Below are positions 27,716 through 37,602 of a stretch of 64,000 nt of DNA, one piece after another. The notes under the pieces are model-generated. The model saw only the letters and a program-made list of their open reading frames with translations. It did not search any database and was not told the origin of the DNA. The DNA lies in the NCBI RefSeq assembly GCF_000189535.1, contig NC_015145.1, positions 1,922,001-1,986,000 on the forward strand. The letters run 5' to 3'. The position numbers and the translations under genes are program-made. The number at the start of each line of letters is the position of its first letter. Within the stretch, counting starts at the first letter, position 1. Source of the DNA: Pseudarthrobacter phenanthrenivorans Sphe3 (GTDB lineage: Bacteria; Actinomycetota; Actinomycetes; Actinomycetales; Micrococcaceae).

Positions 27716-27748
27716 GGCCGGCAGGTTGCCAGCGGCAGCCTGCCGGCC
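27716..27748 (+). other. Intercistronic hairpin between pgk and tpiA
   Basis: GGCCGGCAGGTTGCC (27716-27730) pairs with GGCAGCCTGCCGGCC (27734-27748) over 15 bp with a single G-U, around a 3-base loop. There is no T run. It sits 31 bases before the tpiA GTG and could attenuate or stabilise the transcript. Confidence 0.55.
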
Positions 27749-27779
27749 GCAAACATATCAAGAACTTTTTGGAGAATAC

Positions 27780-28595
27780 GTGACTACGTCAACGAACGGC
27801 GCTTTCGACCGCAAGCCCTTCATAGCGGGCAACTGGAAAATGAACATGGACCACGTGCAGGGCATTACCCTCCTGCAGAAGCTCGCCTGGACCCTTTCGG
27901 ATGCCAAGCACGACTACAGCCGGGTGGAAGTTGCCGTCTTCCCGCCGTTCACTGACCTCCGCGGCGTGCAGACCCTGGTCCAGGGTGACAATCTGGACAT
28001 CGCGTACGGCGGACAGGATCTTTCTCCGAATGATTCCGGTGCCTTCACCGGTGATATCTCCGGCCAGTTCCTCAACAAGCTGGGCTGCAAGTACGTCCTG
28101 GTGGGACACAGCGAACGCCGCACCATCCACAACGAATCCGACGAGCTCCTCAACGCCAAGGTCAAGGCCGCCTTCAAGCACGGACTGGTTCCCGTGCTCT
28201 GCGTGGGTGAAGGCCTCGAAATCCGCCAGGCCGGCACCCATGTAAACCACACACTGGAACAGCTGCGTGCCGGAGTTGCCGGGCTCACCCCTGAGCAGGC
28301 AGCGGAACTTGTGGTCGCCTACGAGCCTGTCTGGGCCATCGGCACCGGCGAAGTGGCAGGGCCCGGGGACGCCCAGGAAATGTGTGCCGCGATCCGAGCC
28401 GAACTCGAATCACTGTTCGGCGCGGAAACCGCCGCCAAGACCCGGCTGCTGTATGGTGGATCGGTCAAGGCCAACAACGCCGCCGCCATCTTGAAGGAAC
28501 GCGACGTGGACGGCCTGCTGGTGGGCGGTGCGAGCCTCGATCCGGCCGAGTTTGCTAATATTGTCAGGTTCGAGAGTCACCTGGTGACGGACTAG
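27780..28595 (+). CDS. tpiA: Triose-phosphate isomerase
   Basis: Interconverts dihydroxyacetone phosphate and glyceraldehyde 3-phosphate; 271 residues. AGNWKMN with the catalytic Lys, VGHSERR with the catalytic His, [12 protein letters not shown] with the catalytic Glu, and the phosphate-binding YGGSVKANN and LVGGASL are all present. GTG 27780 follows TTGGAGAA; an in-frame ATG-type start at 27702 would run through the strong hairpin at 27716-27748. It is followed by secG after 50 bases. Confidence 0.96.
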   Translation: MTTSTNGAFDRKPFIAGNWKMNMDHVQGITLLQKLAWTLSDAKHDYSRVEVAVFPPFTDLRGVQTLVQGDNLDIAYGGQDLSPNDSGAFTGDISGQFLNKLGCKYVLVGHSERRTIHNESDELLNAKVKAAFKHGLVPVLCVGEGLEIRQAGTHVNHTLEQLRAGVAGLTPEQAAELVVAYEPVWAIGTGEVAGPGDAQEMCAAIRAELESLFGAETAAKTRLLYGGSVKANNAAAILKERDVDGLLVGGASLDPAEFANIVRFESHLVTD

Positions 28596-28645
28596 TCCGT
28601 ACCGCTGCGCATACTCCCGCAAATCCAACTTCCTGAAAGGCCGTC

Positions 28646-28903
28646 GTGGACGTTCTTCATGTCATTCTGCAGATCCTCCTGGGCATCACCAGCCTCCTGC
28701 TGACACTGCTCATCCTCCTCCACAAGGGACGGGGCGGCGGACTGTCGGACATGTTCGGCGGTGGCATGAGTTCCGGGCTCAGCTCCTCGGGTGTGGCTGA
28801 GCGCAACCTCAACAGGTTTACGGTGATCCTGGGTGTTACGTGGGGCATCGTGATCATCGCACTGGGACTGATCATGCGGTTCAGCGGGGGCGGCGATTCC
28901 TGA
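28646..28903 (+). CDS. secG: Preprotein translocase subunit SecG
   Basis: Small membrane subunit of the SecYEG channel, 85 residues with two hydrophobic helices (about 3-24 and 57-78). Between them lies the conserved Gly/Ser loop GRGGGLSDMFGGG. The GTG start has GAAAGG 7 bases upstream. It is followed by a strong terminator, so it ends the glycolytic run. Confidence 0.93.
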   Translation: MDVLHVILQILLGITSLLLTLLILLHKGRGGGLSDMFGGGMSSGLSSSGVAERNLNRFTVILGVTWGIVIIALGLIMRFSGGGDS

Positions 28904-28960
28904 TTCCCTTCCGGGGAAATGCTGAGCGCGGAGACTGCCGCCGCGTAGATCTGCCAACTA

Positions 28961-29001
28961 AACTGTGGCTGTCGGTTCCCGACAGCCACAGTTCTTGTTT
29001 T
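28961..29001 (+). terminator. Strong terminator between secG and rbpA
   Basis: Perfect 15-bp stem AACTGTGGCTGTCGG / CCGACAGCCACAGTT, 3-base loop, then CTTGTTTT. This is the best canonical terminator in the window. It ends only 19 bases before the rbpA ATG. Confidence 0.92.
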
Positions 29002-29020
29002 AACCAGGCAAGGAGTCCCG

Positions 29021-29410
29021 ATGATTCATCCGGCATCAGGTTTTCGCGGCACCCGGGCGGGAGTTACGGAAGGAACGGGTTTCAGCTACGAGTCCGAGGA
29101 CCACGGAAAGGCAGTGCCTCGCATCCAGGTCTCGTACTGGTGCGCCAAGGGCCACGAGACCCGGCCGGTATTCCTCAAGCTGCCCGAGGACCAAATTCCA
29201 CTGGTGTGGGATTGCCGGCGTTGCGGTGCTCCTGCCTCCCGCGACGGCCAGGCAGCAGCGGCGGATGCGATGGACGACGGCTTCAAGACCCACCTTGAGT
29301 ACGTTAAAGAGCGACGCTCCAGCCAGGACGCCGAGGACGTCCTGGCCGGAGCGCTGGAGAAACTACGCGCCCGCGGCGTCCTTCCGGACGAGCTGCTGCG
29401 GGACACGTGA
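29021..29410 (+). CDS. rbpA: RNA polymerase-binding protein RbpA
   Basis: Actinobacterial RNA polymerase accessory factor that helps the principal sigma factor open promoters; 129 residues. The zinc-binding core has Cys and His in WCAKGHE and a CRRC pair near residue 66, followed by a helical sigma-interacting tail. AAGGAG lies 7 bases before the ATG. Its promoter is unclear: the terminator stem ends 27 bases before the start codon, so either the promoter lies upstream and the hairpin is in the leader, or it overlaps the hairpin. The 3' end overlaps the convergent pgl gene by 48 bases. Confidence 0.95.
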   Translation: MIHPASGFRGTRAGVTEGTGFSYESEDHGKAVPRIQVSYWCAKGHETRPVFLKLPEDQIPLVWDCRRCGAPASRDGQAAAADAMDDGFKTHLEYVKERRSSQDAEDVLAGALEKLRARGVLPDELLRDT

Positions 29411-30181
29411 GGCCGCGTTCTCATCGATCAGCCACAGGGTCCGGGACTTGCCCCGTGGACCTGCAGCGGGAACCTGCACGGGGTTGGCCCCGGCAAGGGC
29501 CAGGCCAACGGCGCCCGCCTTGTCCTCGCCCGCAACCACCATCCAGACTTCGGAAGCCGTATTGATCGCGGGCAGCGTCAGGGATACACGCAGGGGCGGG
29601 GGCTTGGGCGAATTGTGCACGCCCACCACCGTCCGCTGTTTTTCACGGATCCCGGCCTGCTCGGGAAACAGTGACGCCACATGGGCGTCCGGACCAACGC
29701 CGAGCAGCACGACGTCCAGGCGGGGGAGCGCGGCGGGCTCCTCCGGCCGGTCGTCGGACATGTCCGCTGCGTGCTCGGCGGCGGCCGCTTCCCTCAACTT
29801 GCGCGCGTAGTCCTCGGCCGCTTCCTCGGGTGTGCCGAAGTGGTCCGAGGAGCCAGGCTCGTGGATCCGGTCGGGATCCACCGGGATGTGCGAAAGCAGC
29901 GCGTCATATGCCTGCTTTGTGTTCCGGTCGGGATCCCCGGACCCTACGAACCGTTCATCCCCCCACCAGAAATTCACCTTCGACCAGTCGACGGCGGGAG
30001 CCGCCGGAGAGTCAGCAACAGCCTTCAGGGTGCCGATACCTACCGTGCCGCCGGTCAGGACCACGGTGGCTTCACCGTGTTTGTCCTGCACATCAACAAG
30101 CTTGGTAATCAGGCGCGCCGCGATGGCGGCCATCAACACCGACGAATCAGGATGGATGCTTACTCTTGGCTCAACGCTCAC
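29363..30181 (-). CDS. pgl: 6-phosphogluconolactonase
   Basis: Hydrolyses 6-phosphogluconolactone in the oxidative pentose-phosphate pathway; 272 residues, DevB type. NFWWGDERFV and GVGPDAHVASLFP are the family motifs, and the C-terminal WLIDENAAS is typical too. Its start overlaps the end of opcA by 11 bases, so it is the last gene of the tkt-tal-pgi-zwf-opcA-pgl operon. Its last 16 codons lie antisense to the end of rbpA. Confidence 0.94.
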   Translation of the reverse strand: MSVEPRVSIHPDSSVLMAAIAARLITKLVDVQDKHGEATVVLTGGTVGIGTLKAVADSPAAPAVDWSKVNFWWGDERFVGSGDPDRNTKQAYDALLSHIPVDPDRIHEPGSSDHFGTPEEAAEDYARKLREAAAAEHAADMSDDRPEEPAALPRLDVVLLGVGPDAHVASLFPEQAGIREKQRTVVGVHNSPKPPPLRVSLTLPAINTASEVWMVVAGEDKAGAVGLALAGANPVQVPAAGPRGKSRTLWLIDENAASRVPQQLVRKDAAGA

Positions 30182-31112
30182 TGGGTCGGACGCTCCTTAG
30201 ATTGGTTCGTGGCAGTCCCATAGTAATCACTTCGCCAAAGACTTCGTCGGGGTCCAGGCGGCGCAGCTCCTCGGCCAGGCAGTCACGGAGGCTGCGGCGC
30301 GGGAGCGAGATCCTCTGGGCCGGCTGGCCCGGCTGGGTCAGCTCGGCCACGGACAGTCCCGGCCGGAAGAGCTGGACGTCGCCGCCGGGGCGGGAGAGCC
30401 GGACGCGGCGCATACCGGTCCCAGCAGGGTCCGCCACGATGGTCACCGGTGCGTCCAGCGTGAGGGTGAGCCAGGCGGCGAGGAGGATGGTGGAGGGTGA
30501 GTCCGAGGCACCTTCGACGGCGACGGCGGTCACCGGTGAGGGGTCCACTTCGTCCAGGGCGGCGGCGAGTTGGATCCGCCAGTTGGTGAGGCGGGTCCAG
30601 GCCAGGTCGGTGTCGCCGGCGCGGTAGGTTCTGTGGATTTTCTCCAGCGCGGCCTGGGGGTCCGGCTCATTGGCCGAGTCGGTGATCCGGCGGTGTGCGA
30701 TCCGGCCGATGGAGGTTTCGCAGGCGTTTTCGGGGGCGCCGTGCGGCCACCAGGCCACGATGGGCGCGTCCGGGAGCAGCAGCGCGGCGACCAGGGATTC
30801 GCTCTCGTGGGCGAGCTGGCCGTAGCCGCGCAGCACGATCACTTCCGAGGCACCGGCGTCCCCGCCCACCCGGATCTGGGCGTCCAGCCGGTCGGCGTGG
30901 TCCTGGCCGGCGTCGGCCAGGACGATGATCCGGCAGGGGTGTTCGCGGCTGGCGTCATTGGCCGCTTCGATCGCTTCTTCCTCGAGCCCGGATTTGGTGA
31001 CCACCACCAGGGTGAGCACCCGGCCCAGGGCGATCACGCCGCCCTGTTCGCGCAGGGCCATCAGCTTTTTGGAAACGTTGGAGGTGGTGGTGTCCGGCAG
31101 GTCTACAATCAT
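30171..31112 (-). CDS. opcA: Glucose-6-phosphate dehydrogenase assembly protein OpcA
   Basis: OpcA is needed for active Zwf in cyanobacteria and actinobacteria; 313 residues. The N-terminus MIVDLPDTTTSNVSKKLMALR and the run APIVAWWPHGAPENA are hallmarks of the actinobacterial form. Its start overlaps the zwf stop by 4 bases (ATGA), which suits a dedicated assembly partner made in step with Zwf. Confidence 0.94.
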   Translation of the reverse strand: MIVDLPDTTTSNVSKKLMALREQGGVIALGRVLTLVVVTKSGLEEEAIEAANDASREHPCRIIVLADAGQDHADRLDAQIRVGGDAGASEVIVLRGYGQLAHESESLVAALLLPDAPIVAWWPHGAPENACETSIGRIAHRRITDSANEPDPQAALEKIHRTYRAGDTDLAWTRLTNWRIQLAAALDEVDPSPVTAVAVEGASDSPSTILLAAWLTLTLDAPVTIVADPAGTGMRRVRLSRPGGDVQLFRPGLSVAELTQPGQPAQRISLPRRSLRDCLAEELRRLDPDEVFGEVITMGLPRTNLRSVRPSER

Positions 31113-32677
31113 GGCCTTCTCCAGGTTCGTCCGTCGCGGGCCAGCAGCTCATCGGCGGAGGCAGGGCCCCAGGATCCCGGGGCGTAGGGTTCGGGCTGTT
31201 CGTCCAGGGTGGCCCAGTATTCCTCGAACGGGTCAAGGATCTTCCAGGACAGCTCCACTTCCTCGTGCCGGGGGAACAGCGGCGGCTCGCCCAGGAGCAC
31301 GTCCAGGATCAGCCGCTCGTAAGCCTCCGGGGAGGATTCAGTGAAGGAGTGCCCATAGCCGAAGTCCATGGTCACGTCACGGACTTCCATCTGCGTGCCC
31401 GGGACCTTGGACCCGAAGCGGATGGTCACGCCTTCGTCGGGCTGGACCCGGATCACCACGGCGTTCTGGCCGAAGTCATCCTCCCCGTGGTCGCGGAACA
31501 AGAGGTTCGGTGCGCGCTTGAAAACCACCGCGATCTCGGTGACGCGGCGGCCCAGGCGCTTGCCGGCGCGCAGGTAGAACGGGACCCCGGACCAGCGGCG
31601 GGTGTGGATGTCCACCCGGATCGCGGCGAACGTCTCGGTGGTGGAATCGGCCGGGATGCCGTCTTCCTCAAGGTAGCCCTGGACCTGTTCCCCGCCCTGC
31701 CACCCACCGGTGAACTGGCCGCGCGCCGAGTGCGTGGACAGGTCATCGGGAAGTTTGACGGCGGCGAGGACCTTTTCCTTCTCAGCCCGCAGGTGGTCGG
31801 CGTTGAAGGAGATGGGCTCCTCCATCGCGGTCAGTGCCAGCAGCTGCAGCAGGTGGTTCTGGATCACGTCGCGGGCTGCGCCCACGCCGTCGTAGTACCC
31901 GGCGCGGCCGCCGGTGCCGATGTCCTCGGCCATAGTGATCTGGACGTGGTCCACGTAGTTCGCGTTCCACAGGGGCTCGAACAACTGGTTCGCGAACCGC
32001 AGCGCCAGGATGTTCTGGACCGTTTCCTTGCCCAGGTAGTGATCGATCCGGAACACCGCATCCTGCGGGAAAACCGACTCCACGATGTCGTTCAGCTTCC
32101 GGGCGGACTCCAGGTCGTGCCCGAACGGCTTTTCGATCACCACGCGGCGCCACTTGTCGCCCTCGGCCTGTGCCAAGCCGTGCTTGGACAGCTGCCGGCA
32201 GACCTGCTCGAACGCCTTGGGCGGGATCGACAGGTAGAACGCATGGTTGCCGCGCGTGCCGCGGACGTCGTCGAGTTCCTTGATGGTCTCGCCGAGGCGC
32301 TCGAACGCGCCGTCGTCGTCGAACTCGCCCTGCACAAAACGGACGCCCTCGGACAGCTGGTTCCAGACCGCCTCATCAAAAGGCGTCCGCGCATACGCCT
32401 GGACCGAGGACTTCACCTCGGCCGCGAAGTCCTCATCACTCCAGGGCCGCCGCCCGAAACCCACCAGCGCGAAGCTGGGCGGCAACAGGCCACGGTTGGC
32501 CAAATCGTACACAGCCGGCATGAGCTTCTTGCGGGCAAGGTCACCAGTGACTCCAAAGAGCACCAGCGACGACGGGCCCGCGATCCTGTTCAGGCGGCGG
32601 TCACGCGGATCCCGCAGCGGATTCCGGCGCTGGCCGGGACGGGTCCCGGCCGGCTTGCCGTATTCAGTTTCTGGCAT
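31109..32677 (-). CDS. zwf: Glucose-6-phosphate 1-dehydrogenase
   Basis: First enzyme of the oxidative pentose-phosphate pathway, making NADPH; 522 residues. The nucleotide motif is FGVTGDLARKKL near residue 40, the substrate-binding IEKPFGHD, and the catalytic RIDHYLGKE. The ATG at 32677 (MPETEYGK) is preferred: AAGG lies upstream and it falls 13 bases after the pgi stop, while an in-frame start at 32758 would overlap pgi. Confidence 0.95.
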   Translation of the reverse strand: MPETEYGKPAGTRPGQRRNPLRDPRDRRLNRIAGPSSLVLFGVTGDLARKKLMPAVYDLANRGLLPPSFALVGFGRRPWSDEDFAAEVKSSVQAYARTPFDEAVWNQLSEGVRFVQGEFDDDGAFERLGETIKELDDVRGTRGNHAFYLSIPPKAFEQVCRQLSKHGLAQAEGDKWRRVVIEKPFGHDLESARKLNDIVESVFPQDAVFRIDHYLGKETVQNILALRFANQLFEPLWNANYVDHVQITMAEDIGTGGRAGYYDGVGAARDVIQNHLLQLLALTAMEEPISFNADHLRAEKEKVLAAVKLPDDLSTHSARGQFTGGWQGGEQVQGYLEEDGIPADSTTETFAAIRVDIHTRRWSGVPFYLRAGKRLGRRVTEIAVVFKRAPNLLFRDHGEDDFGQNAVVIRVQPDEGVTIRFGSKVPGTQMEVRDVTMDFGYGHSFTESSPEAYERLILDVLLGEPPLFPRHEEVELSWKILDPFEEYWATLDEQPEPYAPGSWGPASADELLARDGRTWRRP

Positions 32678-32690
32678 GGTGCTTTGTGCC

Positions 32691-34325
32691 TTAGCTTTCG
32701 GTAACGGTGGCTGGCCTGGCGGACAGCGCAGCAATGATGTCCTGCAACTGTGCCACACCGGCTGTCCGGTTTGTCAGGTGCAGGCGGAGCACGGGACGGC
32801 CGTGCTCACTCAGGACCTGGGCGTCGCCCGCAGCCTGGGCGGCGATCAGCTGCCCAAAGGTGAACGGACGGTCCGGGATGGCGAGGTCCTCCGCGGCGTC
32901 GGCGGTAACCTGCAGGAAGACGCCGATGGCCGGTCCACCCTTGTGGAACTGCCCTGTGGAGTGCAGGAAGCGGGGTCCCCAGCCGAAGGTCACCGGCCGG
33001 CCCGTGGCGGCAGCCAGTTCGTCGCGGACGCTTTCAAGCTGGGCGAAGGCGAGGCGGTCGAAGTAGGCCTGGACGCTGAGGTAGCTGTCCGGCTGGAGGG
33101 TTCCCAGCAGCGCGCGGACTGCCTCCTCCGCTGTCGAGGCTCCCGCAAGCCATTCGCCGCCACGGACCTCGATGGCTCCGTCAACGAAGGCGGCCGGGGT
33201 GGGTTCCGGCCGGGCATCCAGCAGGCCGCGGGCTGCCACCTTGGCGGCTTCCACGTCGGGCTGGTCAAAGGGGTTGATGCCCAGCAGGCGTCCAGCCACG
33301 GCCGTGGCGAACTCCCAGACCATCATCTGGGTGGGGAGTCCGCCGGCAATGGCAACTTCGTTTTCACCGAGTTCGACGTCGGCATCGGCGGCTACCAGCC
33401 GCACCACCAGGACGTCCGGAGCCCCGGAGGTGACTTCCGGGGAACCCGGCCCGGCGACCACCGGCAGGACGCCGGTGCCCAGCTTGCCCGTGGACTCGGC
33501 AATGAGCTGTTCGGCCCAGTCAGCGAAGCCGACAATTCCGGAGCCGTCCTCGGCGATGACGATCTTGTTCCGCAGCGGGCTGGTGCCGCCGAGGGCGGTG
33601 CCGAGCGCCAGGCCGATGTTTTCCGGAGCGTCGTCGTTGAGGATTTCTGCTGCTTCCTCGGCTTCGTCCAGGAAGGCCTGGATGTCCACGCCTGCCAGGC
33701 CGGAAGGCACCAGCCCGAAAGCCGTCAGAGCGGAGAAGCGGCCGCCGACGTTGGGGTCGGCGTTGAAGATGGCGCGGTAGCCGGCTTCGCGGGACGACTT
33801 GTCCAGCGGGGAGCCGGGGTCGGTGACGATGATGATCCGGCTCTTCGCATCGATGCCGGCGTCGTTGAACGCCTTTTCGAAGACCCGGCGCTGGGAATCC
33901 GTCTCCACGGTGGAACCCGACTTGGACGAGACCACGATGGCGGTCTCGGCCAGCCGGTGGACCAGGGCAGCACGGACCTGGTCCGGGTCCGTGCTGTCCA
34001 GCACAGTCAGCTCGACGCCCGCGGTCCCGGCAATGACTTCCGGAGCCAGCGAGGATCCGCCCATGCCGCACAGCACGATGCGGGTCACGCCTTCGGCTTT
34101 CAGGGCGTCACGGAGCTCCAGGATGTCCTTGACCAGAGGCTGGGACACGGTGGCCGCTTCCACCCAACCGAGGCGGATCGCTGACTCTGCTTCTGCCTCG
34201 GGTCCCCACAGGGTGTGGTCCTTGGCGAAGATGCGGGTGGCAATGCGGTCCTCCACGAGGACGGGGAGGTGCTGTTCCAGTGCCTGCTGAGCGGCACCGG
34301 TGGCGTCGTAGCTGAGTGTGCTCAT
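32691..34325 (-). CDS. pgi: Glucose-6-phosphate isomerase
   Basis: Interconverts glucose 6-phosphate and fructose 6-phosphate; 544 residues. The sugar-phosphate-binding pattern LCGMGGSSLAPEV near residue 125, the following VSSKSGSTVET, and a C-terminal FGWGPRFLHSTGQ are seen. This is the divergent actinobacterial form carried inside pentose-phosphate operons rather than the classical long enzyme with its textbook signatures, so a second classical pgi elsewhere would not be surprising. Six bases separate it from tal. Confidence 0.88.
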   Translation of the reverse strand: MSTLSYDATGAAQQALEQHLPVLVEDRIATRIFAKDHTLWGPEAEAESAIRLGWVEAATVSQPLVKDILELRDALKAEGVTRIVLCGMGGSSLAPEVIAGTAGVELTVLDSTDPDQVRAALVHRLAETAIVVSSKSGSTVETDSQRRVFEKAFNDAGIDAKSRIIIVTDPGSPLDKSSREAGYRAIFNADPNVGGRFSALTAFGLVPSGLAGVDIQAFLDEAEEAAEILNDDAPENIGLALGTALGGTSPLRNKIVIAEDGSGIVGFADWAEQLIAESTGKLGTGVLPVVAGPGSPEVTSGAPDVLVVRLVAADADVELGENEVAIAGGLPTQMMVWEFATAVAGRLLGINPFDQPDVEAAKVAARGLLDARPEPTPAAFVDGAIEVRGGEWLAGASTAEEAVRALLGTLQPDSYLSVQAYFDRLAFAQLESVRDELAAATGRPVTFGWGPRFLHSTGQFHKGGPAIGVFLQVTADAAEDLAIPDRPFTFGQLIAAQAAGDAQVLSEHGRPVLRLHLTNRTAGVAQLQDIIAALSARPATVTES

Positions 34326-34331
34326 CGTGGG

Positions 34332-35447
34332 TTAGGAAGCCTTCCGTGCAGCGGCGAGGGCGCCTTCGACGTCGGCCAGGAGTTCCTTCCAGCTGGCCAC
34401 GAACTTGTCCAGGCCTTCGGATTCGAGGATGGCGACGACGTCGTTGTAGGAGATGCCGAGCTTCTCCAGGGCATCCAGGGTGGCGTTGGCCTCGGCGTAG
34501 GTCCCGGTGACGGTGTCTCCGGTGATGACGCCGTGGTCGAAGGTGGCGTCCAGGGTCTTCTCGGGCATCGTGTTCACCACGCCGGGAGCAACGAGTTCGG
34601 TGACGTAGAGGGTGTCCGGGTAGGCCGGGTCCTTCACGCCGGTGGAAGCCCACAACGGGCGCTGGGGGAGTGCGCCGGCCTCGGCGAGCAGGGCCCAGCG
34701 TTCGGTTGCGAAGAGCTCTTCATAGACCTGGTAGGCCAGGCGGGCGTTGGCCAGGCCGGCCTTGCCCTTGAGGGCCTTGGCTTCGTCCGTGCCGATCGCG
34801 TCGAGGCGCTTGTCGATTTCCGTGTCCACGCGGGAGACGAAGAAGGAGGCCACGGAGTGGATCTTGGCGAGGTCGTGGCCGTTTTCCTTGGCCTGCTCCA
34901 GGCCGGACTGGAAGGCGTTGATGACGGCGCGGTAGCGCTCCAGGGAGAAGATCAAAGTCACGTTGACGCTGATGCCCTCGGCCAGGGTGGCGGTGATCGC
35001 TTCGAGGCCCTCAAGCGTGGCCGGGATTTTGATCAGGACGTTGTCCTTGTTGACCCGCTTGTACAGGTGCTTGGCTTCGGCGATGGTGCCGGCAGTGTCC
35101 CAGGCCAGGCGGGGGTCAACCTCGATGGAGACGCGGCCGTCAACGCCGTTGGTTGCTGCTGCCACGGGAGCGAACAGGTCGCAGGCGTCGGCGACGTCGG
35201 TGGTGGTGATCTCGAAGATGGTGTCTTCGATGGACGCGCCGGCCGCGGCCTGCTTGGCAATGGTGGCGTCGTAGTCGGTGCCGGCGGTGATCGCGGCGTG
35301 GAAGATGGACGGGTTGGTGGTTACGCCAACCACATTCTTCTCTTCGATGAGCTTGGCCAGGGTGCCCGTTTCGAGGCGGCCGCGGGAAAGGTCATCAAGC
35401 CAGATGGAAACTCCGGCGTCCGAGAGCTGCTGGGTGGGAGTAGTCAT
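34332..35447 (-). CDS. tal: Transaldolase
   Basis: Non-oxidative pentose-phosphate enzyme moving a three-carbon unit; 371 residues, the long actinobacterial class. The Schiff-base Lys is in [10 protein letters not shown], and the N-terminal SIWLDDLSR and [11 protein letters not shown] are typical. ATG 35447 is set by TAGGAGA upstream; a longer in-frame start at 35576 runs back into tkt. The gap to tkt is 28 bases. Confidence 0.95.
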   Translation of the reverse strand: MTTPTQQLSDAGVSIWLDDLSRGRLETGTLAKLIEEKNVVGVTTNPSIFHAAITAGTDYDATIAKQAAAGASIEDTIFEITTTDVADACDLFAPVAAATNGVDGRVSIEVDPRLAWDTAGTIAEAKHLYKRVNKDNVLIKIPATLEGLEAITATLAEGISVNVTLIFSLERYRAVINAFQSGLEQAKENGHDLAKIHSVASFFVSRVDTEIDKRLDAIGTDEAKALKGKAGLANARLAYQVYEELFATERWALLAEAGALPQRPLWASTGVKDPAYPDTLYVTELVAPGVVNTMPEKTLDATFDHGVITGDTVTGTYAEANATLDALEKLGISYNDVVAILESEGLDKFVASWKELLADVEGALAAARKAS

Positions 35448-35475
35448 TGTTATATATCTCCTAGGAAATCGGTTT

Positions 35476-37602
35476 TCAGGCCTGCAGGCCTGCGAGGGAG
35501 TCCTTGGCGGCGGCGGCGACTGCTTCTGCCGTGATGCCGAACTCCTGGAAAAGGCGCTTGTAGTCCGCGGAAGCACCGTAGTGCTCGAGGCTGACGGAAC
35601 GGCCGGCGTCGCCGACGAATTCCTTCCAGCCCAGGGCCAGCCCGGCCTCGACGGACACGCGCGCCTTGACGGCGGCGGGCAGGACGGACTCGCGGTAGGC
35701 GGCGTCCTGCTTGTTGAACCACTCGACGCACGGCATGGAGACGACGCGGGCGGCGATGCCTTCGGCCTGCAGGGTTTCGCGGGCCTTGACGGCGAGCTGG
35801 ACCTCTGAGCCGGTGGCGATCAGGATGACGTCGGCCGGGACGGTGGCGCCGTCCTTGGAAGCCTCGGCCAGGACGTAGCCGCCCTTGGCGACGCCCGCCG
35901 TCGAAGCGAACGTGTCGCCGTCGGCCTCGCCTTCACCGCGCTCCCAGGTGGGGATGTTCTGGCGGGTCAGCACGATGCCGGCCGGGTTGCTGTGGTTCTC
36001 CAGCATGCTCTTCCAGGCTGCGGCGACTTCGTTTGCGTCACCAGGACGGACCACATCCAGGCCCACGATGGCGCGCAGCGAGGCAAGCTGCTCCACCGGC
36101 TGGTGCGTTGGGCCGTCTTCGCCGAGGCCGATGGAGTCGTGCGTCCAGACGTACAGCGACGGGACACCCATCAGCGCGCCGAGGCGGATGGCCGGGCGCT
36201 GGTAGTCGGAGAAGATCAGGAACGTGCCGGAGAAGGCCCGCGTGCGGCCATGCAGGCTGATGCCGTTCACGATCGAGGCAGCGGCGTGCTCACGGATGCC
36301 GAAGTGCAGGACGCGGCCGTACGGGTTGCCGGACCAGGCGTCAGTCTGCTTGGAGGTGGGAACGAACGACGGCGATCCCTCGATGGTGGTGTTGTTCGAC
36401 TCCGCGAGGTCCGCCGACCCGCCCCACAGTTCAGGCAGGACCGGGCCCAGGGCGTTCAGGACCTTGCCGGACGCTGCCCGGGTGGAGACGTCCTTGCCGG
36501 CGGGGAACACGGGAAGGGCTGCGTCGAGGCCCTCGGGCAGTTCCTTCGCTTCGATGCGCTGCAGCAGTTCCGCGCTTTCGGGGTTGGCTGCCTGCCAGGC
36601 GTTGAAGGACTCTTCCCATTCCTTGCGGGCGGCTGCACCGCGGTCGACGACGGCGCGGGCGTGGGCCAGCACATCCTGGTCAACCTCGAAGGACTTGGCC
36701 GGATCGAAGCCCAGGACCTCCTTCAGTGCTGCGACTTCTTCCGCACCAAGGGCTGAACCGTGGATCTTGCCAGTGTTCTGCTTCTTGGGGGCCGGGTAGC
36801 CGATGATGGTGCGCAGCGAGACGATGGAGGGCTTGGACGTCTCGGCCTTCGCGGCGAGGAGTGCGGAGTAGAGCTCCTGGACGTCTTCCTTGTATTCGCC
36901 GGTCTTGGTCCAGTCCACGCGCTGGACGTGCCAGCCGTAGGCTTCGTAGCGCTTCAGGACATCCTCGGTGAACGCGATGTCGGTGTCGTCCTCGATCGAG
37001 ATGTGGTTCTCGTCGTAGACAACTACAAGGTTGCCGAGTTCCTGGTGGCCGGCCAGCGAGGAAGCCTCAGCCGTGACGCCTTCCTGCAGGTCGCCGTCGG
37101 ACGCGATGACCCAGATGGTGTGGTCGAACGGGCTGGTGCCCGGGGCGGCGTCGGCGTCGAACAGGCCGCGCTGGCGGCGCTGGGAGTAGGCGAACCCAAC
37201 GGAGGACGCCAGGCCCTGGCCCAGGGGGCCCGTGGTGATCTCGACGCCGGCGGTGTGCTTGTACTCGGGGTGGCCGGGGGTCAGTGAGCCCCAGGTACGC
37301 AGTGCCTCGAGGTCCTTCAGTTCCAGGCCGTAACCGGAAAGGAACAGCTGGATGTAGAGGGTGAGCGAGGTGTGGCCCGGGGACAGGACGAACCGGTCAC
37401 GGCCCAGCCAGTCGGGGTTCCGGGGATCGTGGCGCATCAGCTTCTGGAACAGAAGGTATGCGGCGGGTGCCAGGCTCATCGCCGTTCCCGGGTGGCCGTT
37501 GCCCACCTTCTCCACGGCGTCTGCGGCCAGGACGCGGATGGTATCCACCGCACGCTGGTCCAGGCTTGTCCAGGACAGTTCTTGCTCTTCCAAATGTGGC
37601 AC
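35476..37602 (-). CDS. tkt: Transketolase
   Basis: Thiamine-diphosphate enzyme moving two-carbon units in the non-oxidative pentose-phosphate pathway; 708 residues. [13 protein letters not shown] near residue 35, the thiamine-diphosphate motif region [16 protein letters not shown], and the pyrimidine-domain [14 protein letters not shown] are present. GTG 37602 (PHLEEQEL) matches the family N-terminus; an in-frame start at 37725 would add 41 unrelated residues. First gene of the operon. On the minus strand a weak promoter candidate is TTGAGC (37818-37823) and TAGAGC (37796-37801) with 16 bases between. Confidence 0.95.
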   Translation of the reverse strand: MPHLEEQELSWTSLDQRAVDTIRVLAADAVEKVGNGHPGTAMSLAPAAYLLFQKLMRHDPRNPDWLGRDRFVLSPGHTSLTLYIQLFLSGYGLELKDLEALRTWGSLTPGHPEYKHTAGVEITTGPLGQGLASSVGFAYSQRRQRGLFDADAAPGTSPFDHTIWVIASDGDLQEGVTAEASSLAGHQELGNLVVVYDENHISIEDDTDIAFTEDVLKRYEAYGWHVQRVDWTKTGEYKEDVQELYSALLAAKAETSKPSIVSLRTIIGYPAPKKQNTGKIHGSALGAEEVAALKEVLGFDPAKSFEVDQDVLAHARAVVDRGAAARKEWEESFNAWQAANPESAELLQRIEAKELPEGLDAALPVFPAGKDVSTRAASGKVLNALGPVLPELWGGSADLAESNNTTIEGSPSFVPTSKQTDAWSGNPYGRVLHFGIREHAAASIVNGISLHGRTRAFSGTFLIFSDYQRPAIRLGALMGVPSLYVWTHDSIGLGEDGPTHQPVEQLASLRAIVGLDVVRPGDANEVAAAWKSMLENHSNPAGIVLTRQNIPTWERGEGEADGDTFASTAGVAKGGYVLAEASKDGATVPADVILIATGSEVQLAVKARETLQAEGIAARVVSMPCVEWFNKQDAAYRESVLPAAVKARVSVEAGLALGWKEFVGDAGRSVSLEHYGASADYKRLFQEFGITAEAVAAAAKDSLAGLQA

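Noticed and set aside
32247..34184. Open frame antisense to zwf and pgi
   Set aside because: Shadow of two well-identified minus-strand genes.
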